A DNA stretch of 64,000 bases, from assembly GCF_014649715.1 (NCBI RefSeq), contig NZ_BMTO01000009.1, positions 124,001 through 188,000 on the forward strand, in the 5' to 3' direction. The stretch is from Streptomyces lateritius (GTDB lineage Bacteria > Actinomycetota > Actinomycetes > Streptomycetales > Streptomycetaceae). Below are positions 1-6,367 of this stretch, one piece after another; positions within the stretch are counted from its first letter, which is position 1, and each line of letters begins with the position of its first letter. The notes under the pieces were generated by a model, which had not been told where the DNA came from, did not search any database, and saw nothing but the letters and a program-made list of their open reading frames with translations. The position numbers were made by a program, and so were the translations under genes.

Positions 1-160
1 GCAGATAGGCGGAGAAGAGATTGCCCAGACTGACGAGCAGGCCGGCCGCCGGCAGCACGGCGACGGGGAGCTGGAGGCTGCGGCCGACCTTCTGGAGCCC
101 TTGGAAGAGGCTGTTCCGCCGGTTCCCGCGCGGCGCGGCGGCGGCGCTGTCGCTACTCAT
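1..160 (-). CDS. PTS N-acetylglucosamine permease EIIC, partial (5' end only)
   Basis: Only the first 53 or so codons are inside the window; the gene runs off the left edge. The start is the ATG at 160, preceded by a GGGAGGAAG ribosome site. The visible protein has a short basic N-terminus and then a hydrophobic stretch containing LPVAVLPAAGLL, which is the typical opening of the glucose/GlcNAc-family EIIC membrane domain. The family imports and phosphorylates GlcNAc at the membrane, receiving phosphate through EIIB. It is divergent from an EIIB gene with a DasR-type operator between them, which supports a GlcNAc substrate (NagE type). Which NagE paralogue it is cannot be decided from this fragment. 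Confidence 0.8.
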   Translation of the reverse strand, partial: MSSDSAAAAPRGNRRNSLFQGLQKVGRSLQLPVAVLPAAGLLVSLGNLFSAYL

Positions 161-208
161 CGGCTTCCTCCCTGCCCCGGAACAAGCCGGGCCCGGCTTA
201 CGTTGCAC

Positions 209-224
209 ACTGGTGTAGACCAGT
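209..224. promoter_or_regulatory. DasR operator (dre site) between divergent PTS genes
   Basis: The 16-bp palindrome ACTGGTGTAGACCAGT closely matches the known dre consensus ACTGGTCTAGACCAGT. It lies 49 bp upstream of the EIIC start and about 175 bp upstream of the EIIB start. In Streptomyces the GntR-family regulator DasR represses GlcNAc uptake genes from such sites and is released by glucosamine-6-phosphate. DasR itself is not encoded in this window. Confidence 0.85.
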
Positions 225-398
225 TGCGATAGGCTCCCCGGGGCCCGTTGAGGGCAGGGCGCCGGTGATCGTCATCCTTCGGCAGAACCAGGGCACCCGC
301 TCGCGAAGTTGGGCCAACCGTGGGTTACCGTGACAAAGCGGACCTTCGGTGCGCCGGGACTCACGTTCTCCAAACGGAACGGACAGGGAGAGACACAC

Positions 399-632
399 AT
401 GGCCAGCAAGGCTGAGAAGATCGTCGCCGGGCTCGGCGGCATCGACAACATCGAAGAGGTCGAGGGCTGCATCACCCGCCTGCGCACCGAGGTCGTCGAC
501 CCCTCCAAGGTGGACGAAGCCGCGCTCAAGGCCGCCGGCGCCCATGGCGTCGTGAAGATGGGCACCGCGATCCAGGTCGTCATCGGCACCGACGCCGACC
601 CGATCGCCGCCGACATCGAAGACATGATGTGA
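399..632 (+). CDS. nagF: PTS GlcNAc-specific EIIB component
   Basis: A 77-residue soluble PTS EIIB domain. The motif EGCITRLR around residues 22-29 holds the phospho-accepting Cys24. The sequence continues with the EIIB core, with HGVVKMG near residue 49. It relays phosphate from HPr/EIIA to the divergently encoded EIIC permease during GlcNAc import. The ATG at 399 follows a GGACAGGGAG Shine-Dalgarno sequence and gives the usual length of free-standing actinobacterial EIIB proteins, so longer in-frame starts were rejected. The stand-alone EIIB next to a separate EIIC beside a dre site matches the Streptomyces nagF arrangement. The gene ends before a strong hairpin. Confidence 0.85.
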   Translation: MASKAEKIVAGLGGIDNIEEVEGCITRLRTEVVDPSKVDEAALKAAGAHGVVKMGTAIQVVIGTDADPIAADIEDMM

Positions 633-676
633 GAGTGCCGTGAGGCATGGTGTGAGCCCCGCGCTCACCTGAGGCA

Positions 677-704
677 GGGCCCGTTCCGGCAGGGGAACGG
701 GCCC
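677..704 (+). terminator. Hairpin after EIIB gene
   Basis: An 11-bp perfect inverted repeat, GGGCCCGTTCC and GGAACGGGCCC, with a 6-nt loop. It sits between the EIIB stop and the rph start. There is no long T-tract, as is usual for terminators in high-G+C actinomycetes. Confidence 0.7.
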
Positions 705-731
705 TCCTCCATGTACGGATAGGCTCGATAC

Positions 732-1463
732 ATGTCTCGTATCGACGGCCGTACCCCCGAACAGCTCCGCCCCGTCACCATCGAACGCGGATGGAGCAAG
801 CACGCCGAGGGCTCCGTCCTCGTCTCCTTCGGCGACACCAAGGTCTTCTGCACCGCCTCTGTGACCGAGGGCGTCCCTCGCTGGCGCAAGGGCAGTGGAG
901 AGGGCTGGGTCACCGGCGAGTACTCGATGCTGCCGCGCTCCACCAACACCCGCGGCGACCGGGAGTCCGTCCGCGGCAAGATCGGCGGCCGCACCCACGA
1001 GATCTCCCGCCTCATCGGCCGCTCCCTGCGCGCCGTCATCGACTACAAGGCGCTCGGCGAGAACACCATCGTGCTCGACTGCGACGTCCTCCAGGCCGAC
1101 GGCGGCACGCGCACGGCCGCCATCACCGGCGCGTACGTCGCCCTCGCCGACGCCGTCGCCTGGGCCCAGGCCAAGAAGCTCGTCAAGGCCGGCCGCAAGC
1201 CCCTCACCGGCACCGTCGCCGCCGTCTCCGTCGGCATCGTCGACGGCGTCCCCCTCCTCGACCTCTGCTACGAGGAGGACGTCCGCGCCGAGACCGACAT
1301 GAACGTCGTCTGCACCGGCGACGGCCGCTTCGTCGAGGTCCAGGGCACCGCCGAGGCCGAGCCCTTCGACCGCAAGGAGCTCAACGCGCTCCTCGACCTG
1401 GCCTCCGGTGGCTGCGCGGAGCTGGCCGACATCCAGCGCAAGGCCCTCGAAGGCACGCTCTGA
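732..1463 (+). CDS. rph: Ribonuclease PH
   Basis: The 243-residue protein has the full length of RNase PH. It opens with a conserved RIDGRTPEQLRPV segment and carries RGDRESVRGKIGGRTHEISR (around residues 75-95), part of the phosphate- and RNA-binding surface. The central QADGGTRTAAITGAYVAL stretch forms the phosphorolytic core. The enzyme trims tRNA 3' ends with inorganic phosphate, releasing nucleoside diphosphates, and forms a hexamer. The next conserved gene downstream encodes the dITP/XTP pyrophosphatase, a linkage common in actinobacteria. Confidence 0.97.
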   Translation: MSRIDGRTPEQLRPVTIERGWSKHAEGSVLVSFGDTKVFCTASVTEGVPRWRKGSGEGWVTGEYSMLPRSTNTRGDRESVRGKIGGRTHEISRLIGRSLRAVIDYKALGENTIVLDCDVLQADGGTRTAAITGAYVALADAVAWAQAKKLVKAGRKPLTGTVAAVSVGIVDGVPLLDLCYEEDVRAETDMNVVCTGDGRFVEVQGTAEAEPFDRKELNALLDLASGGCAELADIQRKALEGTL

Positions 1464-1530
1464 CGCTCCGTCGCCCGGCGCCCTGACGCGCCGGGCAACC
1501 GGGGGCGCCCCGCGCGGCGTCCTCGACAAC

Positions 1531-1560
1531 ACGGGCGCACGGTCCGAACCGTGCGCCCGT
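1531..1560 (+). terminator. Perfect 13-bp hairpin after rph
   Basis: ACGGGCGCACGGT and ACCGTGCGCCCGT pair perfectly around a CCGA loop. The hairpin lies between rph and the ribosome site of the following lipoprotein gene, so it is a likely rph terminator. It could also sit in the leader of the next gene. Confidence 0.7.
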
Positions 1561-1586
1561 TCCGTACACCAGGGGAGGACCCGACC

Positions 1587-1964
1587 TTGAAGAGCCGTCT
1601 CGCACTCGCCGTGGCCACGGCCGCCGCGCTCACCACCCTCGTCGGCTGCGGAGCCCTCGACAAGGCGATGGACTGCGTCGCCACCGCCGACGCGATAGCC
1701 ACCAGCGTCGACAGGCTCCAGCAGGCCGCGTCCAGCGCCTCCAACGACCCGACGCAGCTCAACGAGGCCCTGAACGACATCTCCACCGAGCTCGACAAGC
1801 TCCAGGACACCACCGACAACGCCGACCTCTCCAAGGCCGTCGACGACCTCACCAAGGGCGTCGAATCCGTCCGTACGGCCGTCAAGGAGGGCGACACCAC
1901 CCCGGACATCAAGCCGATCACCGACGCCGCCACCGAGATCGGCAAGGTCTGCACCCCCGGTTAG
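1587..1964 (+). CDS. Small secreted lipoprotein, function unknown
   Basis: The likely start is the TTG at 1587, seven bases after AGGGGAGGA. This gives a 125-residue protein with a KSR n-region, a hydrophobic stretch and a lipobox TTLVGC, so it should be lipid-modified at that cysteine and anchored outside the membrane. A longer in-frame ATG at 1551 lacks a ribosome site and would bury the signal peptide. The mature part is predicted to be largely helical, with Asp/Thr/Leu-rich heptad-like spacing (LDKLQD, LSKAVDDLTKGV). I do not recognise a named family. It sits between rph and rdgB. Confidence 0.75.
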   Translation: MKSRLALAVATAAALTTLVGCGALDKAMDCVATADAIATSVDRLQQAASSASNDPTQLNEALNDISTELDKLQDTTDNADLSKAVDDLTKGVESVRTAVKEGDTTPDIKPITDAATEIGKVCTPG

Positions 1965-2076
1965 GCGGCTTGTGGATCTTGCTTGCCGGGCTCCGGCCTG
2001 ATCCACAAGACACCCCCAGCAGCTGCCCGGCACCGGTCACCTCCGGCCGCCCCGTCGGCCACGGATAATCGGACCC

Positions 2077-2679
2077 ATGACCCGTCTGATCCTCGCCACC
2101 CGCAACGCCGGAAAGATCACCGAGCTCCGCGCGATCCTCGCCGACGCAGGCCTGCCCCACGACCTCGTCGGCGCGGACGCCTACCCGGAGGTCCCCGACG
2201 TCAAGGAGACCGGCGTCACCTTCGCCGAGAACGCCCTCCTCAAGGCGCACGCCCTGGCCCGGGCCACCGGCCTCCCCGCCGTCGCCGACGACTCCGGCCT
2301 CTGCGTCGACGTCCTCGGCGGCGCCCCCGGCATCTTCTCGGCCCGCTGGTCCGGCACCCACGGCGACGACCGCGCGAACCTGGAGCTCCTCCTGGCCCAG
2401 CTCGCCGACATCGACGACACCCACCGCGCCGCCCAGTTCGCCTGCGCGGCGGCCCTCGCCCTCCCCGACGGCACGGAACGCGTCGTCGAGGGCCGCATGC
2501 CCGGCATCCTCCGCCACGAGCCGATCGGCACGAACGGCTTCGGCTACGACCCGATCCTCCAGCCGGACGGATACGAGGTGACGTGCGCCCAGCTCTCCCC
2601 GGAGGAGAAGAACGCGATCAGCCACCGCGGAAAGGCCTTCAGGGCCCTGGTCCCTGTCGTACGGGAGCTCCTGGGCTGA
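2077..2679 (+). CDS. rdgB: dITP/XTP pyrophosphatase (RdgB/HAM1 family)
   Basis: A 200-residue Ham1/RdgB-family nucleotide pyrophosphatase. It opens with LILATRNAGKITELR, the substrate-phosphate loop. The catalytic ADDSGLCVDVLGGAPGIFSA block is near residues 69-88, and HEPIGTNGFGYDPIL lies in the C-terminal half. It removes non-canonical purine triphosphates (ITP, dITP, XTP) from the nucleotide pool in the cytoplasm. It lies downstream of rph and ends before a bidirectional hairpin and a tRNA-Leu gene on the other strand. Confidence 0.95.
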   Translation: MTRLILATRNAGKITELRAILADAGLPHDLVGADAYPEVPDVKETGVTFAENALLKAHALARATGLPAVADDSGLCVDVLGGAPGIFSARWSGTHGDDRANLELLLAQLADIDDTHRAAQFACAAALALPDGTERVVEGRMPGILRHEPIGTNGFGYDPILQPDGYEVTCAQLSPEEKNAISHRGKAFRALVPVVRELLG

Positions 2680-2714
2680 GCGACCCCGCCGGAAGCCCCG
2701 CCCCCCGCACGCGA

Positions 2715-2750
2715 GAAGGGCCGCACCCCGTCCAGAGAGTGCGGCCCTTC
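2715..2750. terminator. Bidirectional hairpin between rdgB and tRNA-Leu
   Basis: The 12-bp inverted repeat GAAGGGCCGCAC / GTGCGGCCCTTC has a 12-nt loop. It sits just downstream of both the rdgB stop (+) and the 3' end of tRNA-Leu (-), so it can terminate both convergent units. Confidence 0.75.
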
Positions 2751-2760
2751 CGCATGCCGT

Positions 2761-2843
2761 GCGGCCGGAGGGACTCGAACCCTCACGGGTGTTACCCCAC
2801 TGGGACCTAAACCCAGCGTGACTGCCAGTTCCACCACGGCCGC
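2761..2843 (-). tRNA. tRNA-Leu (anticodon UAG)
   Basis: Read on the minus strand, the 83-nt gene starts GCGGCCG and ends CGGCCGC, forming a 7-bp acceptor stem. The anticodon arm is CTGGGTTTAGGTCCCAG with anticodon TAG, which reads CUA. A long variable arm marks a class II tRNA. The T-arm GGGTTCGAGTCCC is intact. The CCA end is not encoded. Confidence 0.95.
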
Positions 2844-2889
2844 GTGCGCGCCCATCGTAGTAGGCGGCCCCGGGGGGCGGGCGGGAGCC

Positions 2890-4386
2890 TCAGAACTTCG
2901 GCTCCGGCGTCTGGGCCAGCACCAGCTCCGCCGCCTCCTCCGGCGTCTCCACAGAGGGCGGCGAGCCCTCCAGGGGACGCTGCGCGGTCTCCTTCATGCA
3001 GGCCACCGCGACCACCCCGACGAGCGCCGCGCCCATCGCGTAGTACGCGGGCATCAGATTGCTGCCGGTCGCGCCGATCAGGGCGGTGATGACGAGCGGC
3101 GTCGTGCCGCCGAAGAGCGAGGTCGAGAGGTTGTAGCCGACCGAGAGGGAGCCGTAGCGGACATCGGTCGGGAAGAGCGCCGGGAGCGCCGCCGACATGG
3201 TGCCGAGCATGCAGACCAGCGACAGGCCGAGCATCAGTGTGCCCGCCGTGATCGCCGGAACGCCGCCCTGGCCGATCAGCAGGAACGCCGGCAGCGAGAG
3301 GAAGAGGAACCCGAGCATGCCCGCCATCAGCACCGGCTTGCGCCCGAACCGGTCGTTCAGCCGCCCCACCTGAGTGACGATCAGCATCAGGAAGACCATC
3401 ACGAGCAGCAGGACGAGCAGACCGTGCGTCTCGCTGTAGCCGAGTTCGTCGGAGAGGTACGTCGGCATGTACGACAGCAGCATGTAGTCGGTGATGTTGT
3501 ACGCGCCCACCAGCGCGACGCACAGGATCAGCGTCGGCCACTGCTGCCGGAAGATCCTGGCCAGATCCCCCTTCGCCGAGGTCTCCACCGCGTCCGCGGC
3601 CTCCGAGGCGCGCGCCGACTCGTTCTCCAGCTTCCGGAAGGCGGGCGTCTCGTCGAGCCGCATCCGCAGATAGAGGCCGACCAGGCCCAGCGGACCGGCC
3701 ACCAAGAACGGCACACGCCAGCCCCAGGCCTCCATCGCGTCGGAGCCGAGCCAGGCGGTGAGGGCCGTGACCAGTCCGGCCGCGCCGACGTAGCCGGCGA
3801 GGGTGCCGAGCTCCAGGAAGCTCCCGAAGAAGCCGCGGCGCCGGTCGGGCGCGTACTCGGCGATGAAGGTCGAGGCGCCGCCGTACTCGCCGCCCGTGGA
3901 GAACCCCTGGAGCATCCGGAAGAAGACCAGCAGGACCGGCGCCCAGAAGCCGATCGAGGCGTACGACGGGATCAGGCCGATCGCGAAGGTGCCCACCGCC
4001 ATGAGGATCATGGTCAGTGCCAGGACCTTCTTGCGGCCGATCCGGTCTCCCATCGGGCCGAAGACCATGCCGCCCAGGGGGCGGATCAGGAACGCGACCG
4101 CGAAGGTGGCGAACGAGGACAGCAGCTGGACCGTGTCGTTCCCGGACGGGAAGAAGACATGGCCGAGGGTGACGGCGAGATATGCGTAGATGCCGAAGTC
4201 GAACCACTCCATGGCATTGCCGAGAGAGGCCGCCTTCACGGCCCGCCTGACCGCCGCCTCGTCGGTCACCGTGATGTCCGATCGCCGCAGCCTGGGCTGT
4301 TGCCGCCGGGTGATGGCCCTGAACAGCCGCGGGTGGCGCCTGCGGGCATCGGGGTCGGCCGCGTTGTCGCGGTCGGTGGCCGACAT
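2890..4386 (-). CDS. MFS transporter, metabolite:H+ symporter (ProP-like) family
   Basis: A 498-residue, 12-helix permease. The MHS-family signatures are visible: NAMEWFDFGIYAYLA at helix 1, GPMGDRIGRKK between helices 2 and 3, RMLQGFSTGGEYGGA in helix 4, and a second GRLNDRFGRKP loop in the C-terminal half. Relatives such as ProP and KgtP import proline/betaine or dicarboxylates with protons; the substrate here is not known. The start chosen is ATG 4386, preceded by GAAAGGACG; an upstream ATG at 4440 is less well placed. It is a monocistronic gene next to tRNA-Leu. Confidence 0.85.
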   Translation of the reverse strand: MSATDRDNAADPDARRRHPRLFRAITRRQQPRLRRSDITVTDEAAVRRAVKAASLGNAMEWFDFGIYAYLAVTLGHVFFPSGNDTVQLLSSFATFAVAFLIRPLGGMVFGPMGDRIGRKKVLALTMILMAVGTFAIGLIPSYASIGFWAPVLLVFFRMLQGFSTGGEYGGASTFIAEYAPDRRRGFFGSFLELGTLAGYVGAAGLVTALTAWLGSDAMEAWGWRVPFLVAGPLGLVGLYLRMRLDETPAFRKLENESARASEAADAVETSAKGDLARIFRQQWPTLILCVALVGAYNITDYMLLSYMPTYLSDELGYSETHGLLVLLLVMVFLMLIVTQVGRLNDRFGRKPVLMAGMLGFLFLSLPAFLLIGQGGVPAITAGTLMLGLSLVCMLGTMSAALPALFPTDVRYGSLSVGYNLSTSLFGGTTPLVITALIGATGSNLMPAYYAMGAALVGVVAVACMKETAQRPLEGSPPSVETPEEAAELVLAQTPEPKF

Positions 4387-4497
4387 GACCGTACGTCCTT
4401 TCTCGGGGCTGAACTCCAAGAGGAACATCTGCACGGTCATGCCGTTCGCAAACGAAAGTCCCCGGACGTGGGACCGTCGTCACGTGCGGGAAGGACC

Positions 4498-4971
4498 TCA
4501 GTCCTGGATCTTCAGGTCCTTGAGGATCTTGGCGACGTGGCCGGTCGCCTTCACGTTGTAGAGGGCGCGCTCGACCTTGCCGTCCTCGTCGACGATCACG
4601 GTCGAGCGGATCACGCCCGTCACGGTCTTGCCGTACAGCTTCTTCTCGCCGAAGGCGCCGTAGGCCTCCAGGACCTCCTTCGACGGGTCCCCGACCAGAG
4701 TGACCTTCAGCGACTCCTTCTCACGGAACTTCGCCAGCTTCTCCGGCTTGTCCGGCGACACGCCGATCACGTCGTAACCGGCGCCGGCCAGCACGTCCAG
4801 GTTGTCGGTGAAGTCGCAGGCCTGCTTCGTGCAGCCCGGGGTCAGCGCCGCCGGGTAGAAGTAGACGATGACCTTGCGGCCCTTGTGGTCGGCGAGCGAG
4901 ACCTCGTTGCCGTCCGCGTCGGGCAGGGTGAAGGCGGGGGCGGTGTCACCGGGCTGAAGTCGCTCGCTCAT
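4498..4971 (-). CDS. bcp: Thioredoxin-dependent thiol peroxidase (Bcp/PrxQ-type peroxiredoxin)
   Basis: A 157-residue peroxiredoxin of the Bcp/PrxQ subfamily. The motif YFYPAALTPGCTKQACDF around residues 37-54 carries the peroxidatic cysteine, with a second cysteine five residues later as resolving cysteine, typical of atypical 2-Cys PrxQ proteins. The C-terminal IVDEDGKVERALYNVKATGHVA stretch is also typical. It reduces H2O2 and organic hydroperoxides in the cytoplasm using thioredoxin. ATG 4971 follows GAGGAGAGCC. It is divergent from a DUF3618 gene. Confidence 0.95.
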   Translation of the reverse strand: MSERLQPGDTAPAFTLPDADGNEVSLADHKGRKVIVYFYPAALTPGCTKQACDFTDNLDVLAGAGYDVIGVSPDKPEKLAKFREKESLKVTLVGDPSKEVLEAYGAFGEKKLYGKTVTGVIRSTVIVDEDGKVERALYNVKATGHVAKILKDLKIQD

Positions 4972-5093
4972 GGCTCTCCTCGGAGGATGTGTGCGTACGC
5001 CAGAAGAGCCTAATGGGGGTCGGGGACGACCTGCGGACCGCGAAGCTGAGAGACTGACCGTCAACGACCGATTACGACTACGGAGGCAGCGCG

Positions 5094-5414
5094 GTGTCGG
5101 ACGCCAGGACCCCTGCGCAGATCGAGGCGGACATCGTCCGCCGGCGCGAGCAGCTCGCCGTCACTCTCGACGAGATCGGCATTCGAGTACACCCCAAGAC
5201 GATCGTCGGGGACGCCAAGGCGAGGGTCGCCTCCACGGTCGACCAGACCGCCGGGCGCGCCTTCGTCGCCGTCAACCGGACCGTGTCCGACGTGAAGGCC
5301 CGCTTCACGACCGAGGACGGCGCGCCGCGTCTGGAGAGGGTGGTCCCGGTGGCACTCGTCGCCGTGGCCCTCGTCGGGCTGCTCGCGGTCTCGGCCCGCA
5401 AGCGCAGGGGATGA
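5094..5414 (+). CDS. DUF3618-type small membrane protein
   Basis: A 106-residue protein from GTG 5094 with the ribosome site GGAGG. The N-terminus, ARTPAQIEADIVRRREQLAVTLDEI, matches the DUF3618 pattern. An amphipathic middle and one C-terminal membrane helix (VVPVALVAVALVGLLAV, about residues 82-98) ending in KRRG follow. Members are small actinobacterial membrane-associated proteins of unknown function. It is divergent from bcp, and a Cpn10-like gene follows 46 bp later on the same strand, probably in one transcript. Confidence 0.75.
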   Translation: MSDARTPAQIEADIVRRREQLAVTLDEIGIRVHPKTIVGDAKARVASTVDQTAGRAFVAVNRTVSDVKARFTTEDGAPRLERVVPVALVAVALVGLLAVSARKRRG

Positions 5415-5460
5415 CCCCTCCCGGGTACGGGCGACGCGCCCGGGCAGGTAGGTTCGAGTC

Positions 5461-5799
5461 GTGAGCGAGAACACCCACGACAAGCTGCCCATCCGGATGC
5501 TCCACGACCGTGTCCTGGTCCGGACCGACTCCCCCGAGGGGGAGCGGCGTTCGGGCGGCGGCATCCTGATCCCGGCGACGGCCGCGGTCGGCCGCCGACT
5601 GGCCTGGGCCGAGGTCGTCGCGGTCGGTCAGAACGTCCGTACCGTCGAGACCGGGGACCGGGTTCTGTACGACCCCGAGGACCGGGCGGAGGTCGAGGTG
5701 CGGGGTGTCGCGTACGTCCTGATGCGGGAGCGCGACCTGCACGCGGTGGCCGCGGACCGGTTCGAGGGCTCCAAGGACACCACCGGCTTGTACCTCTAG
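5461..5799 (+). CDS. Cpn10/GroES-family protein
   Basis: A 112-residue protein (GTG start) with the Cpn10 fold signature LPIRMLHDRVLVRTD near the N-terminus and a GGGILIPA mobile-loop-like segment at about residue 32. The C-terminal strand region (VLYDPEDRAEVEVRGVAYVLM, about residues 69-89) also fits. It is about 15 residues longer than true GroES because of a C-terminal tail. It has no GroEL neighbour, so it is more likely a stand-alone Cpn10 paralogue than the housekeeping co-chaperonin. A perfect hairpin follows. Confidence 0.8.
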   Translation: MSENTHDKLPIRMLHDRVLVRTDSPEGERRSGGGILIPATAAVGRRLAWAEVVAVGQNVRTVETGDRVLYDPEDRAEVEVRGVAYVLMRERDLHAVAADRFEGSKDTTGLYL

Positions 5800-5828
5800 G
5801 GCCCGTGGGGCGACGGCCCCGTTCCACG

Positions 5829-5862
5829 GAAAGACCTGGTGACCGGTGTCACCAGGTCTTTC
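5829..5862 (+). terminator. 15-bp perfect hairpin terminator
   Basis: GAAAGACCTGGTGAC and GTCACCAGGTCTTTC pair perfectly around a CGGT loop, 30 bp after the Cpn10-like gene. It separates that unit from the riboswitch-controlled SMR gene. Confidence 0.85.
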
Positions 5863-5896
5863 GCATGTCCTGAATGTCTTTTGTTAGCCTGGAGAA

Positions 5897-5950
5897 ACCC
5901 GACGAGACGCGCCGTACCGGGCCCACTGCGGTGGTAGGCAAAGACGACGC
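5897..5950 (+). promoter_or_regulatory. Probable guanidine-III (ykkC-III) riboswitch
   Basis: The leader contains CCCGACGAGACGCGCCGTAC followed by CGGG, then a small hairpin, then CAAAGACGACGC. This follows the guanidine-III pattern as I remember it (CCGGACGAGGUGCGCCGUAC ... CAAGACGGCGC), with GCGCCGT facing the downstream ACGACGC for the pseudoknot; one of the seven pseudoknot pairs is a C-A mismatch. The element ends 36 bp before the start of a Gdx/SugE-type SMR exporter, the classic target. Guanidinium binding normally switches translation on. Confidence 0.65.
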
Positions 5951-5986
5951 ACCCCTGTTGATCCGTCTCGCGGAGGTGTCGTCGTC

Positions 5987-6307
5987 ATGGCCTGGGTTCT
6001 TCTGATCATCGCCGGTCTGCTCGAGGTCGGCTGGTCGATCGGTATGAAGTACACCGACGGCTTCACCCGCCTCTGGCCCAGTGTCTTCACGGGCGCCGGG
6101 ATCGTCGCCTCCATGATGCTGCTGTCGCACGCCGCGAAGACGCTGCCGATCGGTACGGCGTACGGCGTCTGGGTCGGTATCGGCGCGGCCGGTGCGGCGG
6201 TGCTCGGCATGGTGGTGCTCGGTGAGCCGGCGACGGCCGCCCGGATCTTCTTCGTCTGTCTGCTGCTGGTGGCGGTGGTCGGGCTGAAGGCGACCTCCGG
6301 CCACTAG
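5987..6307 (+). CDS. SMR-family guanidinium exporter (Gdx/SugE type)
   Basis: A 106-residue, four-helix small multidrug resistance protein. Helix 1 has the conserved membrane glutamate in LLEVGWSIGMKYTDGF. The GTAYGVWVGIGAAGAAVLGM stretch at about residues 64-83 resembles the Gdx/SugE subtype rather than EmrE/QacC. Gdx proteins export guanidinium ion in exchange for protons as antiparallel dimers. The probable guanidine-III riboswitch directly upstream strongly supports this role. The stop codon TAG is the first base triplet of a dispersed palindromic repeat. Confidence 0.85.
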   Translation: MAWVLLIIAGLLEVGWSIGMKYTDGFTRLWPSVFTGAGIVASMMLLSHAAKTLPIGTAYGVWVGIGAAGAAVLGMVVLGEPATAARIFFVCLLLVAVVGLKATSGH

Positions 6308-6362
6308 GCCGTGTCCGTGCGGTCCCGCCTGCCCTGCGGGCAGACGGCGCTACCTTCCGGAC
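6305..6362 (+). repeat. Dispersed palindromic repeat, copy A
   Basis: A 58-bp element that begins with the TAG stop of the SMR gene. It occurs again, reverse-complemented, at 29041-29098 with only three mismatches. It is internally self-complementary, with CGCCTGCCC / GGGCAGACG inside and GTCCG / CGGAC outside, and should fold as a long hairpin. In both copies the same end abuts a gene's stop codon in the same relative orientation, so it probably acts as a portable terminator. Confidence 0.75.
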
Positions 6363-6367
6363 CGGAC

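Noticed and set aside
198..2033. 611-codon open frame on the minus strand over nagF, rph and the lipoprotein
   Set aside because: It is antisense to well-supported genes; long open shadows arise from third-position G/C bias in this genome.
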